Origin: Rhynchopus sp. YZ270_cl-10
Taxonomy: Eukaryota; Euglenozoa; Diplonemea; Diplonemida; Diplonemidae
Direction of reading: 5' to 3'
Assembly: GCA_964035575.1 (NCBI GenBank)
Contig: OZ037885.1
Coordinates: 992,001 to 1,056,000, forward strand
Length of the DNA: 64,000 nt
Shown here: one piece after another, positions 42,460 to 52,918 of the stretch
Position numbering within the stretch: position 1 is the first letter of the stretch
Layout of the letters: the number at the start of each line of letters is the position of its first letter
Notes under the pieces: generated by a model
The model's input: only the letters and a program-made list of their open reading frames with translations
Told to the model about the DNA's origin: nothing
Databases searched by the model: none
Translations under genes and position numbers: made by a program

Positions 42460-43395
42460 GCCCCTCTTCCACCAAAAAAATATCTTTTTTTTTCCCCTAA
42501 AAAAGAAGATAGCTCTGCCACACCTTGGGCGGAGGTGCACGGCTGCACCCCCACTCACGTGTTCCCCCCTCCACCACACTTCATCTTTTACCATAAGAGC
42601 GGCCTCAAAACCGTAACCGACAAACAACCCCCTTGCCCACAATAAAGAAGTACCGGAGTGTTACACACTCGCGAGAAGCTTGGCAAGGTAAAGGATTTTT
42701 CATAATAGTTGCTCTCAAGGGTTCAGGACGACTGACGTCTATACCTTCTGTAGTACAGAGGCTTCGGCCAACATTGAGGACAGACCCTAGGTTCCCCAAG
42801 CGGGTCCTTAGGTGATTGTCACAACACAAAACGCCTAATATTAAGTCAATTTTATGTACTTCGTATGTCGTTCAAATATACACCAAAAGCTGCTGTGCCA
42901 AAATATACCTTTTTCATTTTCTCCCAAAGGTCTGAGGGGTTAGCAGGACTACTCTGTTTTGTCTTCAGAATAAACGTCCTCTACCCCTACGCAAGGTAAG
43001 CCTGGCCTCATACAGTTTCTCTCATTTTGCGACAAGAAGACCCTCGAAAACTGAGAGGTCAAGACAGCTGCTGCGACAGAAAGGTGAAGCGTTTGCATTT
43101 GTTAACTCTTCTTTTTTTGTTCATTTGTGTTGGTGGTGATGAGAAGAGCGTTCGGCCATGTGGTTTTAAATTGGTTTCGGATTTGTTTTTCACTCTTCCG
43201 GAGTGAACATTTGCTGTGTGCATGTGCCACCTGACAGCAACGTGTCCAACGTCAGTCGATGTTTACCCCTTTTTGCAAATACAATAAAGATTCTCAAACC
43301 CCTTTTTTCTATTTGACCAGAACCACACTGGGCAGCATGTGCCTCTTTGGTCAACACATCACACAGCATGCACCACTTACAGGGAGATCAACACC
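42460..43395. other. Spacer; leader block shared by the six-cysteine genes
   Basis: The first half (to about 42900) is repeated at 45408-45650. From about 42930 the sequence is a block found upstream of the other six-cysteine genes (52468-52918, partly 49009-49115 and 45760-45973). It contains TCTGAGGGGTTAGCAGGACT, GGTGAAGCGTTTGCA (a SINE tail), ACTCTTCCGGAGTGAACATT and AATACAATAAAGATTCTCAA. This block is likely to hold the promoter. Confidence 0.55.
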
Positions 43396-44702
43396 ATGAT
43401 GTTCGTTTCAGCCACGGTCGCCGCTTGCCTCAGTAGTATTGTGCAGGTATGTTTGGGTTCGTTCCACAGGCATCGTGGATCTCTTGTTTTGTGGAAACCG
43501 TTTGCCTCCTGCAATGACCCCTTGTTGTTGTGTGCTTCAGGGATGAAGTCAAAGCCTCACAACATCTTCACCACACACACCACACACAGGTACCCATCGC
43601 ACCGCAAATCGACTGCTCTGATATTTCCTTGCAGAATGGCAACGCGTGTGCTTCAGGAGCACGGTTGCTGCAGTCAGACGAAGTCTCACAGTGTCTGGGT
43701 ATTATTTGCCCTCAGCTGAGTGATTGGTCTATAGTGGGCTATGCTGTTCCGGGCTCGGTGGTGGTTGGTGATGGATACATTGCAGGCTGTGGAACACAGT
43801 CATATTCCGGAGTTCCTGGGCAAACGCTCTGTGTTTCAGGCACACCACTGCCCACACCAGCACCAACGCTAAAGCCCACACCAGCACCAACGCCGCTAAT
43901 CAACTGCTATGATATTTCCATCCAGAACGGGTGTGCTTCAGGAACACGGTTGCTGCAGTCAGACGAAGTCTTCCAGTGCCTGGGTATTATTTGCAACCGG
44001 CTGAGTGATTGGTCAATGGTGGGCTATGCTGTTCCGGGCTCGGTGGTGGTTGGTGATGGATACATTGCAGGCTGTGGAACAAAGTCATATTCCGGAGTTC
44101 CTGGTGAAACGCTTTGTGTTTCATCAGGCACACCAACGCCGCAAATCAACTGCACTTATATTTCCATCCAGAATGGCAACGCGTGTGCTTCAGGAACACG
44201 GCTGCTGCAGTCGGACGAAGTCTCACAGTGCATGCATACTATTTGCCCTCAGATGAGTGATTGGGATATGGTGGCCTATGCTGCTCCGGGTATGGTGGTG
44301 GCTGGTGATGGATACATTGCAGGCTGTGGAACAAACGCATATTCCGGAGTTCCTGGTCAAGTGCTCTGTGTTTCATCAGGCACACCACTGCCCACACCCA
44401 CACCAACACCAACAACATTGTGCTCTCGCATCTACGTCAATTCTTCTTCTGCCGCCACGTGCGATGCAGGGTGGGAGGCGAGTTCAGCAGATGTGCATTC
44501 GTGCATGGACACTATTTGTCCTATGATGGAAGTGTGGTCCAAAGCAAAGTACGCAGATCCCGACATGATGGTGGTTGGTCCAGCATATAACTCAACCTGT
44601 GGATTACTGCCTAAGGATGGTAATCGTTTTGATTCGATTTGTGTTTCATCCTCCATGCACGCAGCGAAGCCAGACACGCCTCTGGTCCGATTCCAGGGTT
44701 AA
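43396..44702 (+). CDS. Secreted six-cysteine-module protein, copy 1
   Basis: Exon 1 (43396-43446) encodes MMFVSATVAACLSSIVQ, a signal-peptide-like segment. The intron runs 43447-43589 (GTATGT to CACACAG), and exon 2 (43590-44702) continues in phase 0. The mature part has three A-type modules (CxxISIQNG, then ASGTRLLQSDEV) and one B-type module (CSRIYVNSSSAATCDAGWEA), each about 75 residues with six cysteines. They are joined by Pro/Thr-rich linkers (PTPAPTLKPTPAPTP). The tail is SSMHAAKPDTPLVRFQG. There is no membrane anchor, so export or wall association is likely. The linkers suit O-glycosylation. Module order here is A-A-A-B. Confidence 0.75.
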
Positions 44703-44892
44703 GCCCACCGTGACCGAAAATAGAAGAATGTTTAACTCATCGTCATACTGTCAAACAGTTCTTTTTATCTACTTTCTATTCAGTAGAAAGAAGATGGAAT
44801 ACTTATTTTGATATTTTTTTCGCTCAATCAGAACGTTCAGCACTGGTGCTGCGATGAAGAAAAAGGATTATTCTGGTCGGGGGGGTTTAGCA

Positions 44893-45103
44893 CTGCACCA
44901 CAACCTAGTTACCACCCATGACTAGTGACATGACAAGACTAAAAAATGACAAGAACCCTGTCAAATGACAGGACCTAACTCCACCCATTTTGTACAGGGC
45001 CTTGTTATTTGACAAGGGGAAGGTCTTGTCATTATTTAGTCTTGTCGTGTAACTAGTCATACCCCCTCCTTGTCATTGCTCATACTAGGTCGTGGTGTGG
45101 TGG
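44893..45103. mobile_element. 210-bp inverted-repeat MITE
   Basis: The left arm has CACCACAACCTAGTTACC, ATGACTAGTGACATGACAAG and ACTAAAAAATGACAAG. The right arm is the imperfect complement (CTTGTCATTATTTAGTCTTG, TGTAACTAGTCAT, CTAGGTCGTGGTGTGGTG). The centre has a second pair (CCTGTCAAATGACAGG; CCTTGTTATTTGACAAGG). There is no coding capacity. A single arm of the same family lies at 7139. Confidence 0.75.
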
Positions 45104-45129
45104 GCGTATGAGTGGGGGGTCCATAGTAG

Positions 45130-45530
45130 AGGCTTGGGGGTATACGAAGGGCAGTGTGTTCTTCTCCCTGCACAGGAACGGTGCTGAGGTGGCACAGCTG
45201 AATGTGTTTGGCACAGCACGTGTGGAGACTTCGAACGGTGGTGCAAAGGCACTCGACCCTGCGAAGAGCCTTCCGTTCCTGGCACAGTGCGAGCCTGGGG
45301 ATGTGCTGGTTCTGCAGTACCGTGTTGGTGGTGGTGGTGGACACCGTCTGAGAGTGCGCAACCTCAAGACAACGGTCCACTTTGGTGCTAAGTGTCTGCC
45401 GGAAGGCGGATTTTTCATAATAGTTGCTCTCAAGGGTTCAGGACGACTGACGTCTATACCTTCTGTAGTACAAAGGCTTCGGCCAACATTGAGGACAGAC
45501 CCTAGGTTCCCCAAGCGGGTCCTTAGGTGA
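45130..45530 (+). pseudogene. Truncated copy of the DQGWG gene
   Basis: It begins inside the DQGWG region of the gene at 41677 (GGCTTGGGGGTATACGAAGG), keeps about 90 codons almost unchanged (one Thr-to-Ala near GGAKALDP), then jumps at 45408 to sequence that lies 370 bases further on in the parent, in its 3' flank. The ubiquitin-like head and the true C-terminus are missing. The frame happens to stay open to 45530, so a novel short product is possible but unlikely to be functional. The lack of a leader supports calling it a pseudogene. Confidence 0.75.
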
Positions 45531-45973
45531 TTGTCACAACACAAAACGCCTAATATTAAGTCAATTTTATGTACTTCGTATGTCGTTCAAATATACACCA
45601 AAGCTGCTGTGCCAAAATACACCTTTTTCATTTTCTCCCAAAGGTCGGAGGGGTTGCGTGTGTTTGTTGTGTGTCACTGACAGTGCCGAAATATCGGCAG
45701 GGACCGAACGCTCGGTCGTGCACGCCTAAGTGGAAAGGCCGCGCTAGTGGGATAGTCGACCGTTACTTTAAATTGGTTTCAGATTTGTTTTTCACTCTTC
45801 CGGAGTGAACATTTGCTGTGTGCATGTGCCACCTGACAGCAACGTGTCCAACGTCAGTCGATGTTTACCCCTTTTTGCAAATACAATAAAGATTCTCAAA
45901 CCCCACTGGGCAGCATATACCCCTTTGGTCAACACATCACACAGCATGCACCGCTTACAGGGTGATCAACAAC

Positions 45974-47096
45974 ATGATGTTCGTTTCAGCCACGGTCGCC
46001 GCTTGCCTCAGTAGTATTGTGCAGGTATGTTTGGGTTCGTTCCACAGGCATCGTGTATCTCTTGTTTTGTGGAAACCGTTCCTTGATGGTTGAAGGTTTG
46101 CACACAGCACCCACTCCTTGCCTCCTGCAATGACCCCTCGTTGTTGTGTGCTTCAGGGATGAAGTCAAAGCCTCACAACATCGTCACCACACACAGGTAC
46201 CCATCCCGCCAATTAAAGACTGCTCTCGTATCTACGTCAATTCTTCTTCTGCCGCCACGTGCGATGCAGGGTGGGAGGCGAGTTCAGCAGAGGTGCATTT
46301 GTGCCTGGGCACTATTTGTTATATTATGGATGTTAGGTCCAAAGCAAAGTACGCAGATCCCGACATGATGGTGGTTGGTCCAGGATACGGCGCAGCCTGT
46401 GGACCACAGCCTAAGGATGGTGATATTGGGGATTCGATTTGTGTTTCATCCGTGCCTCTCACACCAGCACCAACACCACTGCCCACACCAACAACCGCAC
46501 CGATAGTCAACTGCTATGATATTTCCGTCCAGGATGGCACCGCGTGTGCTTCAGGAACACGGCTGCTGCAGTCGAACGAAGCCTCAGCGTGCATGACTAG
46601 TATTTGTGCACGGATAGGTGCTTGGTCTATAGTAGGATACGCTGTTCCGGGGATGGCGGTAGTTGGTAATGGATACAGTGCAGACTGTGGAACACACATA
46701 TATTCCCCTGCTACTGGGCAAAAGCTCTGTGTTTCAGGCACACCAATGCCCACGCCAGCACCAACACCGCCAAAGCCCACACCAACACCACCACCCACAT
46801 CAGCACCACCGCCAATTACGGACTGCTCTCGTATCTACGTCAATTCTTCTGCCTGCGATGCAGGGTGGGAGGCGAGTTCAGAAGATGTGCAATTGTGCAT
46901 GGACACTATTTGTCCTATGATGGATGTTTGGTCCAAAGCAAAGTACGCAGATCCCGACATGATGGTGGTTGGTGCAGGAATAAACGCAACCTGTGGACCA
47001 CAGCCTAAGGATGGTGGTCTTTTTTCTTTGATTTGTGTTTCATCCTCCATGCACGCAGCTAAGCCAGACACGCCTCTGGTCCGATTCCAGGGTTAA
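45974..47096 (+). CDS. Secreted six-cysteine-module protein, copy 2
   Basis: Exon 1 (45974-46024) repeats the signal exon MMFVSATVAACLSSIVQ. The intron is 46025-46196, and exon 2 (46197-47096) starts VPIPPIKDCSRIYV. Module order is B-A-B, so this is the shortest copy: the leading A module is absent, and the last B module has a short deletion (VNSSACDAGW instead of VNSSSAATCDAGW), which keeps the cysteine. Linkers are long runs of PTP. It has the same tail (SSMHAAKPDTPLVRFQG). The intron carries an extra 30 bases (CTTGATGGTTGAAGG and more) shared with copies 3 and 4 but not copy 1. Confidence 0.75.
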
Positions 47097-47276
47097 GCCC
47101 ACCGTGACCGAAAAGAGGAAAATGATGTCACGAGAAACAAAAAGACCTGTAGTGGAGCGCATCCTTGAGTATCTGACGTGAAGAGAACGGTGGCGAGACA
47201 AAGAGAGAACTCATCATCATACTGTAAAATACTTATTTTTTCTACTTTCTGTTCAGAATAGAAAGTATATTTATTC

Positions 47277-48728
47277 CCCGAAATAAAGTGCCTCAAGCCA
47301 AATTGCTTAGGAGGCAGGGACGGTAAAGTGTCAGTATTTCCCTGCTATTTTCAGATTTTCCCCGACCAATTTACACGTAAAAAATTGGAGCAGGTAAATA
47401 TAGTAATTTGAGCAGGTAAAATATAGTAAATAGCCGGGGATCCCAGCCAAAAATGGGTAGGTAAAATATTATAATATTTTCCCGGCAAAAAAAATTTTTT
47501 TTTTCTTTTTTCACAAGTGCAGGGTGTTTCCTAATTTGCTTCCGCTTCCGGGGATTTGGAAAAAAATGGCCAGGGAAAAAATTTGCGGGAAAAAATTAGG
47601 GGTGTATTTAAAGTGCTTATTTTTTGGTATTTTCCCGAAAAAAGTATGTTCGCTGTTCTGGATCGCTCCAATCATTCAAATAAAGCAGTTTTCGGGAATT
47701 TTTATTTTCACCGATGTTGGGTACCGTGCGCCTGCGGCGCTGCCTGTTCCTGCCAGTTTCTACAGGCAAACACTTGGCCCCCTTTACCTTACACTGACGG
47801 GTTTTGATCAAAACCAAGGACTTGTCCATTTCGGCAAATTGACCCCACCACAGAACGGGCGGATTCCGAAAATGCAAATGCCGGTGTTTTCGGGCATTTT
47901 CATGTTTTCAGGATCAGGGAGAGAAAATCTGGGTTGTGGGATTTACCTGGTCCCCTTTACCTTACACTCATTTTGACCAACACCAAGAACTGGGCCATTT
48001 CGGCAAATTGACCCCACCACAGCGCGGACGGATTCCGGAAATGCCAATTGTGGCATGTTTTGGGGCTGAAAACCCACTTTTTTTCCAGGGAAAAAATTTG
48101 CTTCCGGATGTCGGAAGATTTCCAAAATTAGGAAACACCCTGCACAAGTGTTTTTTGTGACTGCTCACTACACCCTAGGCACCCTTCTGGGACCAAAAAA
48201 TCAAAAAAAGCAAGAATTGGGCTGTTTTGAGCATCACAAATTTATTCCCCGGTCATTTTCTGTACAAAAATCCACCTGTACCTGTCAAAATGTATGGGCC
48301 AATGCCTTGTCAAAAAATCAAAAAAATCTCAGGGGGAAAAAAAAATCCGGGAAAAATTCGACCCCTGGGTTGGGTTTTTGGGCACCAAAAAATGCAAAAA
48401 CCCGCAAAAATCGGGTGTTTTGACCATCTAGGGTTACACCAAAGTACACTTCTGTGAACAAGCCTAGGAGAAGGAGTATAAACCCAATGCCATGTGGTAT
48501 GTGTTCAGTAGGCTTAACTACACACATGAACACGAAAACGGGGAGAAGATGCAAGTGGCTTTCCCCCCGTTTGGGCACTCTCCTCCTAAGGGTTCGTAAA
48601 AGAAGGAGGCGACGACCAAAAAGTTTTTGTTTACCACAACCATTCAACCTCCCCACACACCCATCAACCAACAGCACGCAAGGGTCACAATCTCCTAAGC
48701 AATTTGGCTTTTGGCACTTTATTTTGGG
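47277..48728. mobile_element. 1.45-kb element with 35-bp inverted ends
   Basis: The left end CCCCGAAATAAAGTGCCTCA, then AGCCAAATTGCTTAGGAG, is mirrored at the right end by CTCCTAAGCAATTTGGCTTT, then TGGCACTTTATTTTGGG. The interior has no long coding frame. It holds the hAT-type element at 47520-48142 and a GACCCCTGGGTTGGGTTTTT segment (48359) also found near 50800. The class is unclear; the target duplication could not be fixed. Confidence 0.65.
47520..48142. mobile_element. hAT-type non-autonomous element, 8-bp target duplication
   Basis: The terminal inverted repeats are CAGGGTGTTTCCTAATTT and AAATTAGGAAACACCCTG. CACAAGTG flanks the element exactly on both sides (47512-47519 and 48143-48150). 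An 8-bp duplication and CAGGG ends are diagnostic for hAT transposons. The 623-bp interior has no transposase; it contains CGTGCGCCTGCGGCGCTGCC and two related blocks with CATTTCGGCAAATTGACCCC. A related interior without these ends lies at 51505-52060. Confidence 0.85.
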
Positions 48729-48744
48729 AAATAAAATTACAAAC

Positions 48745-48887
48745 TCTTGGTAAATATTGAAGATATTTACCTTCGGGGGGTGTCAACCACCTCGGGTGCG
48801 GATTTACCTCGCCTTCGGCTCGGTAAATCCGAACCCTTGGTGGTTGACACCCCCCTCAGGTAAATATAGCTTCAATATTTACCTAGA
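48745..48887. repeat. Fold-back with GGTAAAT words
   Basis: A 143-base hairpin with arms GGTAAATATTGAAG... and ...CTTCAATATTTACC, and an inner pair GGGGGTGTCAACCACC and GGTGGTTGACACCCCC around GGATTTACC/GGTAAATCC. GGTAAAT or its complement appears six times, the same word-repeat design as the other fold-backs. Confidence 0.75.
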
Positions 48888-49503
48888 GTATATAATTAGA
48901 AATAAGTATTTTCATATATTTTTCGCTCAATCAGAACGTTCAGCACTGGTGCTGCGATGAAGAAAAATAATATTCTTGTCTGGGGGATTTAGCACTGGTG
49001 GACGTATGAAGTCTGAGGGGTTAGCAGGACTACTCTGTTTTGTCTTCAGAATAAATGTCCTCTACCCCTACGACAGAACGGTGAAGCGTTTGCACTGTTA
49101 ACTCTTCTATTTTTTTGTTCATTCAATTGTGTTAAATGGTCAAAACACCCGATTTTTGCGTTCTTTTTTCTTTTTTTTTTTTTTTTTTCTTTTTAATAAT
49201 CTGTGTTCTGTAACCTCTCTCTATTTTACGGCAGGTGTGACCGGTTGAGGTGATACTTCCGGACTGAGGAAGGGCATTCTTTTACTTTTTTTTCTGTGTG
49301 TTTGTTTTCTTGTTGTAGTCTTTTTTGGTGAAGGGGCTTGGCCGACGACACTGAGAACCTCTTTGGTTCATAGCTGTTAACGACGTCTGGTCCTACCTAG
49401 CTGTACACTCTAATTCTAAAAATAAAATAAAATAAAACCAATAGGCAAAGGGGGAGGGGGGAGGCTAAAAGCCAAACAAAAGTAAAGAATGAAAAAGAAA
49501 AAC

Positions 49504-50739
49504 TCAAGTGCTCTGGGACGGCCGCGAGTTCCTGCTCCGCTTTAGGCCCCGCAGACGGTTGTAGAGGGTGTAAGCCTCTTCCACCTCGTCGGAGCTCATC
49601 GACGGCTTCTTCGCTTCTTTCCACAGGTAGAGGCAGGTGAGGGCGTCATCCACCGACTGCCAATCCCCTCCCGCTGCCAGCGACTGGTGCTGAAGCGTGT
49701 TCGGGTAGAACGTGTCCTTCCACGCCTCGGCGGTCGCTGGACACCCCATGTTGTTGAATCCTGGGCAGGGCGCCATACCGGCATAGAACGGCACGTTGGT
49801 CGGGAGGGCTGTAGGTGCGGGTTGAGAGCCACTCTCCGATTGCGTGTACGTGCTGGGGGCCGAAGTGGCGTCAGACATGGGGACTGCGAGTTCTGATTCG
49901 TCGATGAGGTCCATAGAGAACTCGCTGCCCTGCGATGCGGCGGGCGGCTGCTCTCTCGGGTGGACGGAAGAGGGAACTGCCTCAGAGGAAGAAGATACGG
50001 GGAGGGCTGAGTGGGTGTTTGAGAAGCCACTCTCCGTACCGGTCTGAGGTTGTGTTGCCCCGTCCGAACCAGGGTGTGTCTGCGCAGAGGCGCCGGGACG
50101 GGCAACTGCTTGTGCGACAGGGGGCACCGAGGACGCGACCGGAGTAGGGAGGGCTGAATGTGTGGTGGAGTAGCCGCTCTCTTGTCCCTGGACGTCTGAT
50201 GATGCCTGTCTCATGTTGCGTTGCGTCTGTGCCCTCCGCGCCTTTGCAGTCTCCACTTGGCTGGTCACGCGAGCTTCACGCTGTACCTTCACCAAGTTAA
50301 TGCTCTTGGGGTCAATCATCTCGTGCGCGCGCGCAATGATCCTCGCCGCGCATGGCTTGCTGGACACTGGCAGGGCCCGCGGGCAGGTTGAGGGGAGGGA
50401 ACGACACGGCACACACACCCAAACTGAGCACTCCCGACACTCCCAATGACGTTCACGACCGAGGACCGCAGCCGAGCACAGCTCGCATTTCCCGAAATCC
50501 GCCCGTGAGTCTTCCAGGGGGCAGTCCAGAAGCCCCTCGCGTGACACACAAGTGAGAGGCGGCAGGCGCGGGGTCGGTTCATGCATGAGGAGGAACTGCG
50601 TCAGCTTCTCGGGGATATTGACCGGCGTGAAGTGACCTGCGGTGCGGCCATCGTGGGCTAGTGCGAGCACCTGACGGTATCCCACTTCGCCTGAGGGGGT
50701 GAAGACCGACGGTCGATGGCCACCAATGAACACCACCAC
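49504..50739 (-). CDS. Cys-rich zinc-finger-like protein, 5' end missing or displaced
   Basis: The minus-strand frame is open for 411 codons to a stop at 49504. Residues about 68-115 hold a Cys/His cluster (KCELCSAAVLGRERHWECRE, then CSVWVCVPC) with paired CxxC spacing typical of a RING, B-box or PHD-type zinc site. A basic helical part (VKVQREARVTSQVETAKARR) and a long Ser/Pro/Gln-rich region with repeated SGYSTTHSALP/SGFSNTHSALP follow, then a helical C-terminus. The first codon of the frame is GTG, and the frame runs on upstream into repeat DNA without an ATG. The true start is therefore in a lost or distant exon. The gene sits between two pieces of the same repeat (49138 and 50766). Probably a nuclear or ubiquitin-related protein; the family is not settled. 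Confidence 0.65.
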   Translation of the reverse strand: MVVFIGGHRPSVFTPSGEVGYRQVLALAHDGRTAGHFTPVNIPEKLTQFLLMHEPTPRLPPLTCVSREGLLDCPLEDSRADFGKCELCSAAVLGRERHWECRECSVWVCVPCRSLPSTCPRALPVSSKPCAARIIARAHEMIDPKSINLVKVQREARVTSQVETAKARRAQTQRNMRQASSDVQGQESGYSTTHSALPTPVASSVPPVAQAVARPGASAQTHPGSDGATQPQTGTESGFSNTHSALPVSSSSEAVPSSVHPREQPPAASQGSEFSMDLIDESELAVPMSDATSAPSTYTQSESGSQPAPTALPTNVPFYAGMAPCPGFNNMGCPATAEAWKDTFYPNTLQHQSLAAGGDWQSVDDALTCLYLWKEAKKPSMSSDEVEEAYTLYNRLRGLKRSRNSRPSQST

Positions 50740-52918
50740 CAGGGAATGCAGAGCTCGGGCCAGGCTTTTTCTGCATTTTTCGGTGCCCCAAGACCCAACC
50801 CAGGGGTCAAAAAAATTCCGATTTTCTTCTTCTTCTTCTTGTTGTTATTTTTTTTTTTTTTCAAGAGTTTTCGATTTTTTGCTAAGGCGGCCCCTGGTGA
50901 TACAACTCCTGGGTACCCAGGGGCCCGTCATGACGCACGTAGTGTCCTTACGAGCCCATGGTGTAGTGGAGCGCATCCTTGGGTACCTAACGCGAAGAGA
51001 GGTAGCAAGACAAAGAGAGAACTCATCATCATACTGTAAAATGTTTGTTTCATCTGCTTTCTGTTCAGTAGAATAGCAAGTATAATATTATGAAATGATT
51101 CTATTCATATTTTTTTGCGCAAAATGACAAACGCGCTTTTTATTTTAGGGTGCTCTCACTTTTTCTTTTGTTTCTTGTCCCCGCCCGCTCGGATTTTTCA
51201 GGGAGGAAAAAAAAAAAAAGTGGGCAAAAAAAAAAAAGTGTACAGGGTTTCCACCAAGGTGGACCGGGGTGGGACCATGCCCACCCCATTATTTTTTTCC
51301 AGAAAAATCCGGATTTTCACAGGGTTCGGGGGTACATGGTGACCCCCGAGAAAAATGGGGTTTGGAGGTTGTAGATGATTCCGCATGACCCCCCGTGGTC
51401 ATGCGACCAGAGCATTTGGCACGTTGTAGCCGGGCAAGTAGTGGAGTTCATCCTCGGGTGTCTACACTAATACAACCAAGTTTTCAAAAAACAAAAAAAG
51501 TAGCGTACCGTGCGCCTGCGGCGCTGTGTTGCTGACTACTGCAACATCCCCACAAGGTAGAGAACTGTACGCTCCAATCTGAGCCCCACGGTGGCAATCG
51601 GCTCGTGCAATCAAAAGAAAAAAAGTTGGTAACGTGCGCCTGCGGCGCTGCCTGTTCCCTTTCTGTTTCTACAGGCAAAGACTTGGACCCCTTTACCTTA
51701 CACTGACGGGTTTTGACCAAAACCAAGAACTTGTCCATTTCGGCAAATTGACCCCACCACACAACGGACGGATTCCGGAAATGCAAATGCCGGTGTTTTC
51801 GGGCACTTTCGTGTTTTCAGACGTCAGGATCAGGGAGAGAAAATCTGGATTTGGGATTTACCCTACATGGATTTTGACCAAAACCAAGAATTTGGCCATT
51901 TCGGTAAAGTGACCCCACCCTGGCCACCACAGCGCGGACGGGTTCCGGAAATGCCAACCGTGGTACGTTTTGGGGCTGAAAACCCACTTTTTTCAGGGGA
52001 AAAATTGCTTCCAAATGTCGGAATTTTCCGAATTTTCCGGAAAATTTCCAGAATTAGACTGAAAATGACCCATGTTTACGAGTATGGGTTCATATTTTGC
52101 GAAAATTTAAGTCATTGAAATTTTGTCCATTTTTCCGAATATTCCCCACCACAAGCCGGGATTGGCTCGGAACTGCAACAAAACGCCCTCTTGGGCGGAA
52201 AAATACCACACAGGGGTTTTTTCCCCCTTCACTTTTTTTTCCCTCCACTTTTTTTTTTTTGCTTCACTTTTTTTTTCCCGCCCGCCCGCTCGGATTTTTG
52301 GGATACCCAAGGACAAGAAACAAAAGAAAAAGTGTGAGTACCCTTATGGGTTTTTATTTATTTTCATATTTTTTTCGCTCAATCAGAACGTTCAGCACTG
52401 GTGCTGCGATGAAGAAAAGGAATATTCTTGTCTGGGGGATTTAGCACTGGTGGACGTATGAGGTCTGAGGGGTTAGCAGGACTACTCTGTTTTGTCTTCA
52501 GAATAAACGTCCTCTACCCCTACGCAAGGTAAGCCTGGCCTCATACAGTTTATCTCATTTTGCGACAAGAAGACCCTTGAAAACTGAGAGGTCAAGACAG
52601 CTGCAGCGACAGAACGGTGAAGCGTTTGCACTGTTAACTCTTCTTTTGTTCATTTGTGTTGGTGATGAGAAGAGCGTTCGGCCCTGTTAAATTAGTTTCA
52701 GATTTGTTTTTCACTCTTCCGGAGTGAACATTTGCTGTGTGCATGTGCCACCTGACAGCAACGTGTCCAACATCAGTCGATGTTTACCCCTTTTTGAAAT
52801 ACAATAAAGATTCTCAAACCCCTGTTTTTCTATTTGACCAGAACCACACTGGGCAGCATATACCTCTTTGGTCAACACACATCACACAGCATGCACCACT
52901 TACAGGGTGATCAACAAC
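50740..52918. other. Spacer: repeat remnants and the leader block of copy 3
   Basis: 50766-50818 carries a GCATTTTTCGGTGCCCCAAG, then ACCCAACCCAGGGGTC segment also seen in reverse near 48360. 50968-51070 is a remnant of six-cysteine 3' flank (TGTAGTGGAGCGCATCCTTG). 51462-51490 repeats the TACACTAATACAACCAAG motif of 3396. 51505-52060 is an element related to the hAT interior. From 52366 the normal inter-gene block of the six-cysteine array resumes and continues to the start of copy 3. No gene is seen. Confidence 0.55.
51505..52060. mobile_element. Relative of the hAT element interior
   Basis: It shares CGTGCGCCTGCGGCGCTG (twice here, 51509 and 51633), TTTACCTTACACTGACGGGTT, CATTTCGGCAAATTGACCCC and AACGGACGGATTCCGGAAATG with the element at 47520. 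The CAGGGTGTTTCC ends are absent. It is a diverged or truncated member. Confidence 0.6.

Larger units (their letters stand above)
44703..45973. other. Rearranged spacer between six-cysteine copies 1 and 2
   Basis: The normal 3' flank of copy 1 (to about 44890, with CGCTCAATCAGAACGTTCAG) runs directly into an inverted-repeat MITE (44893-45103), then into a truncated copy of the DQGWG gene and its flank (45130-45652), then into a shortened leader block (from about 45760). This chain of junctions records at least three rearrangements. Confidence 0.6.
47097..49503. other. Spacer invaded by nested elements
   Basis: The 3' flank of copy 2 (to about 47276) is cut by a 1.45-kb element (47277-48728) that itself contains a hAT-type element. 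A fold-back follows (48745-48887). Flank sequence resumes at about 48905 (TTTTTCGCTCAATCAGAACG) and runs through a shortened leader block to about 49137, where a second large insertion begins. No plus-strand gene is seen. Confidence 0.6.

Noticed and set aside
43590-44702. Elicitin-like protein
   Set aside because: Six cysteines with a Cys-x4-Cys core recall oomycete elicitins, but the other spacings (about 8-10, 14, 26 and 13) do not fit.
47524-47976. 150-codon open frame inside the hAT element
   Set aside because: It has no transposase motif, and the equivalent stretch at 51640-51912 does not keep the same frame. The element is non-coding.
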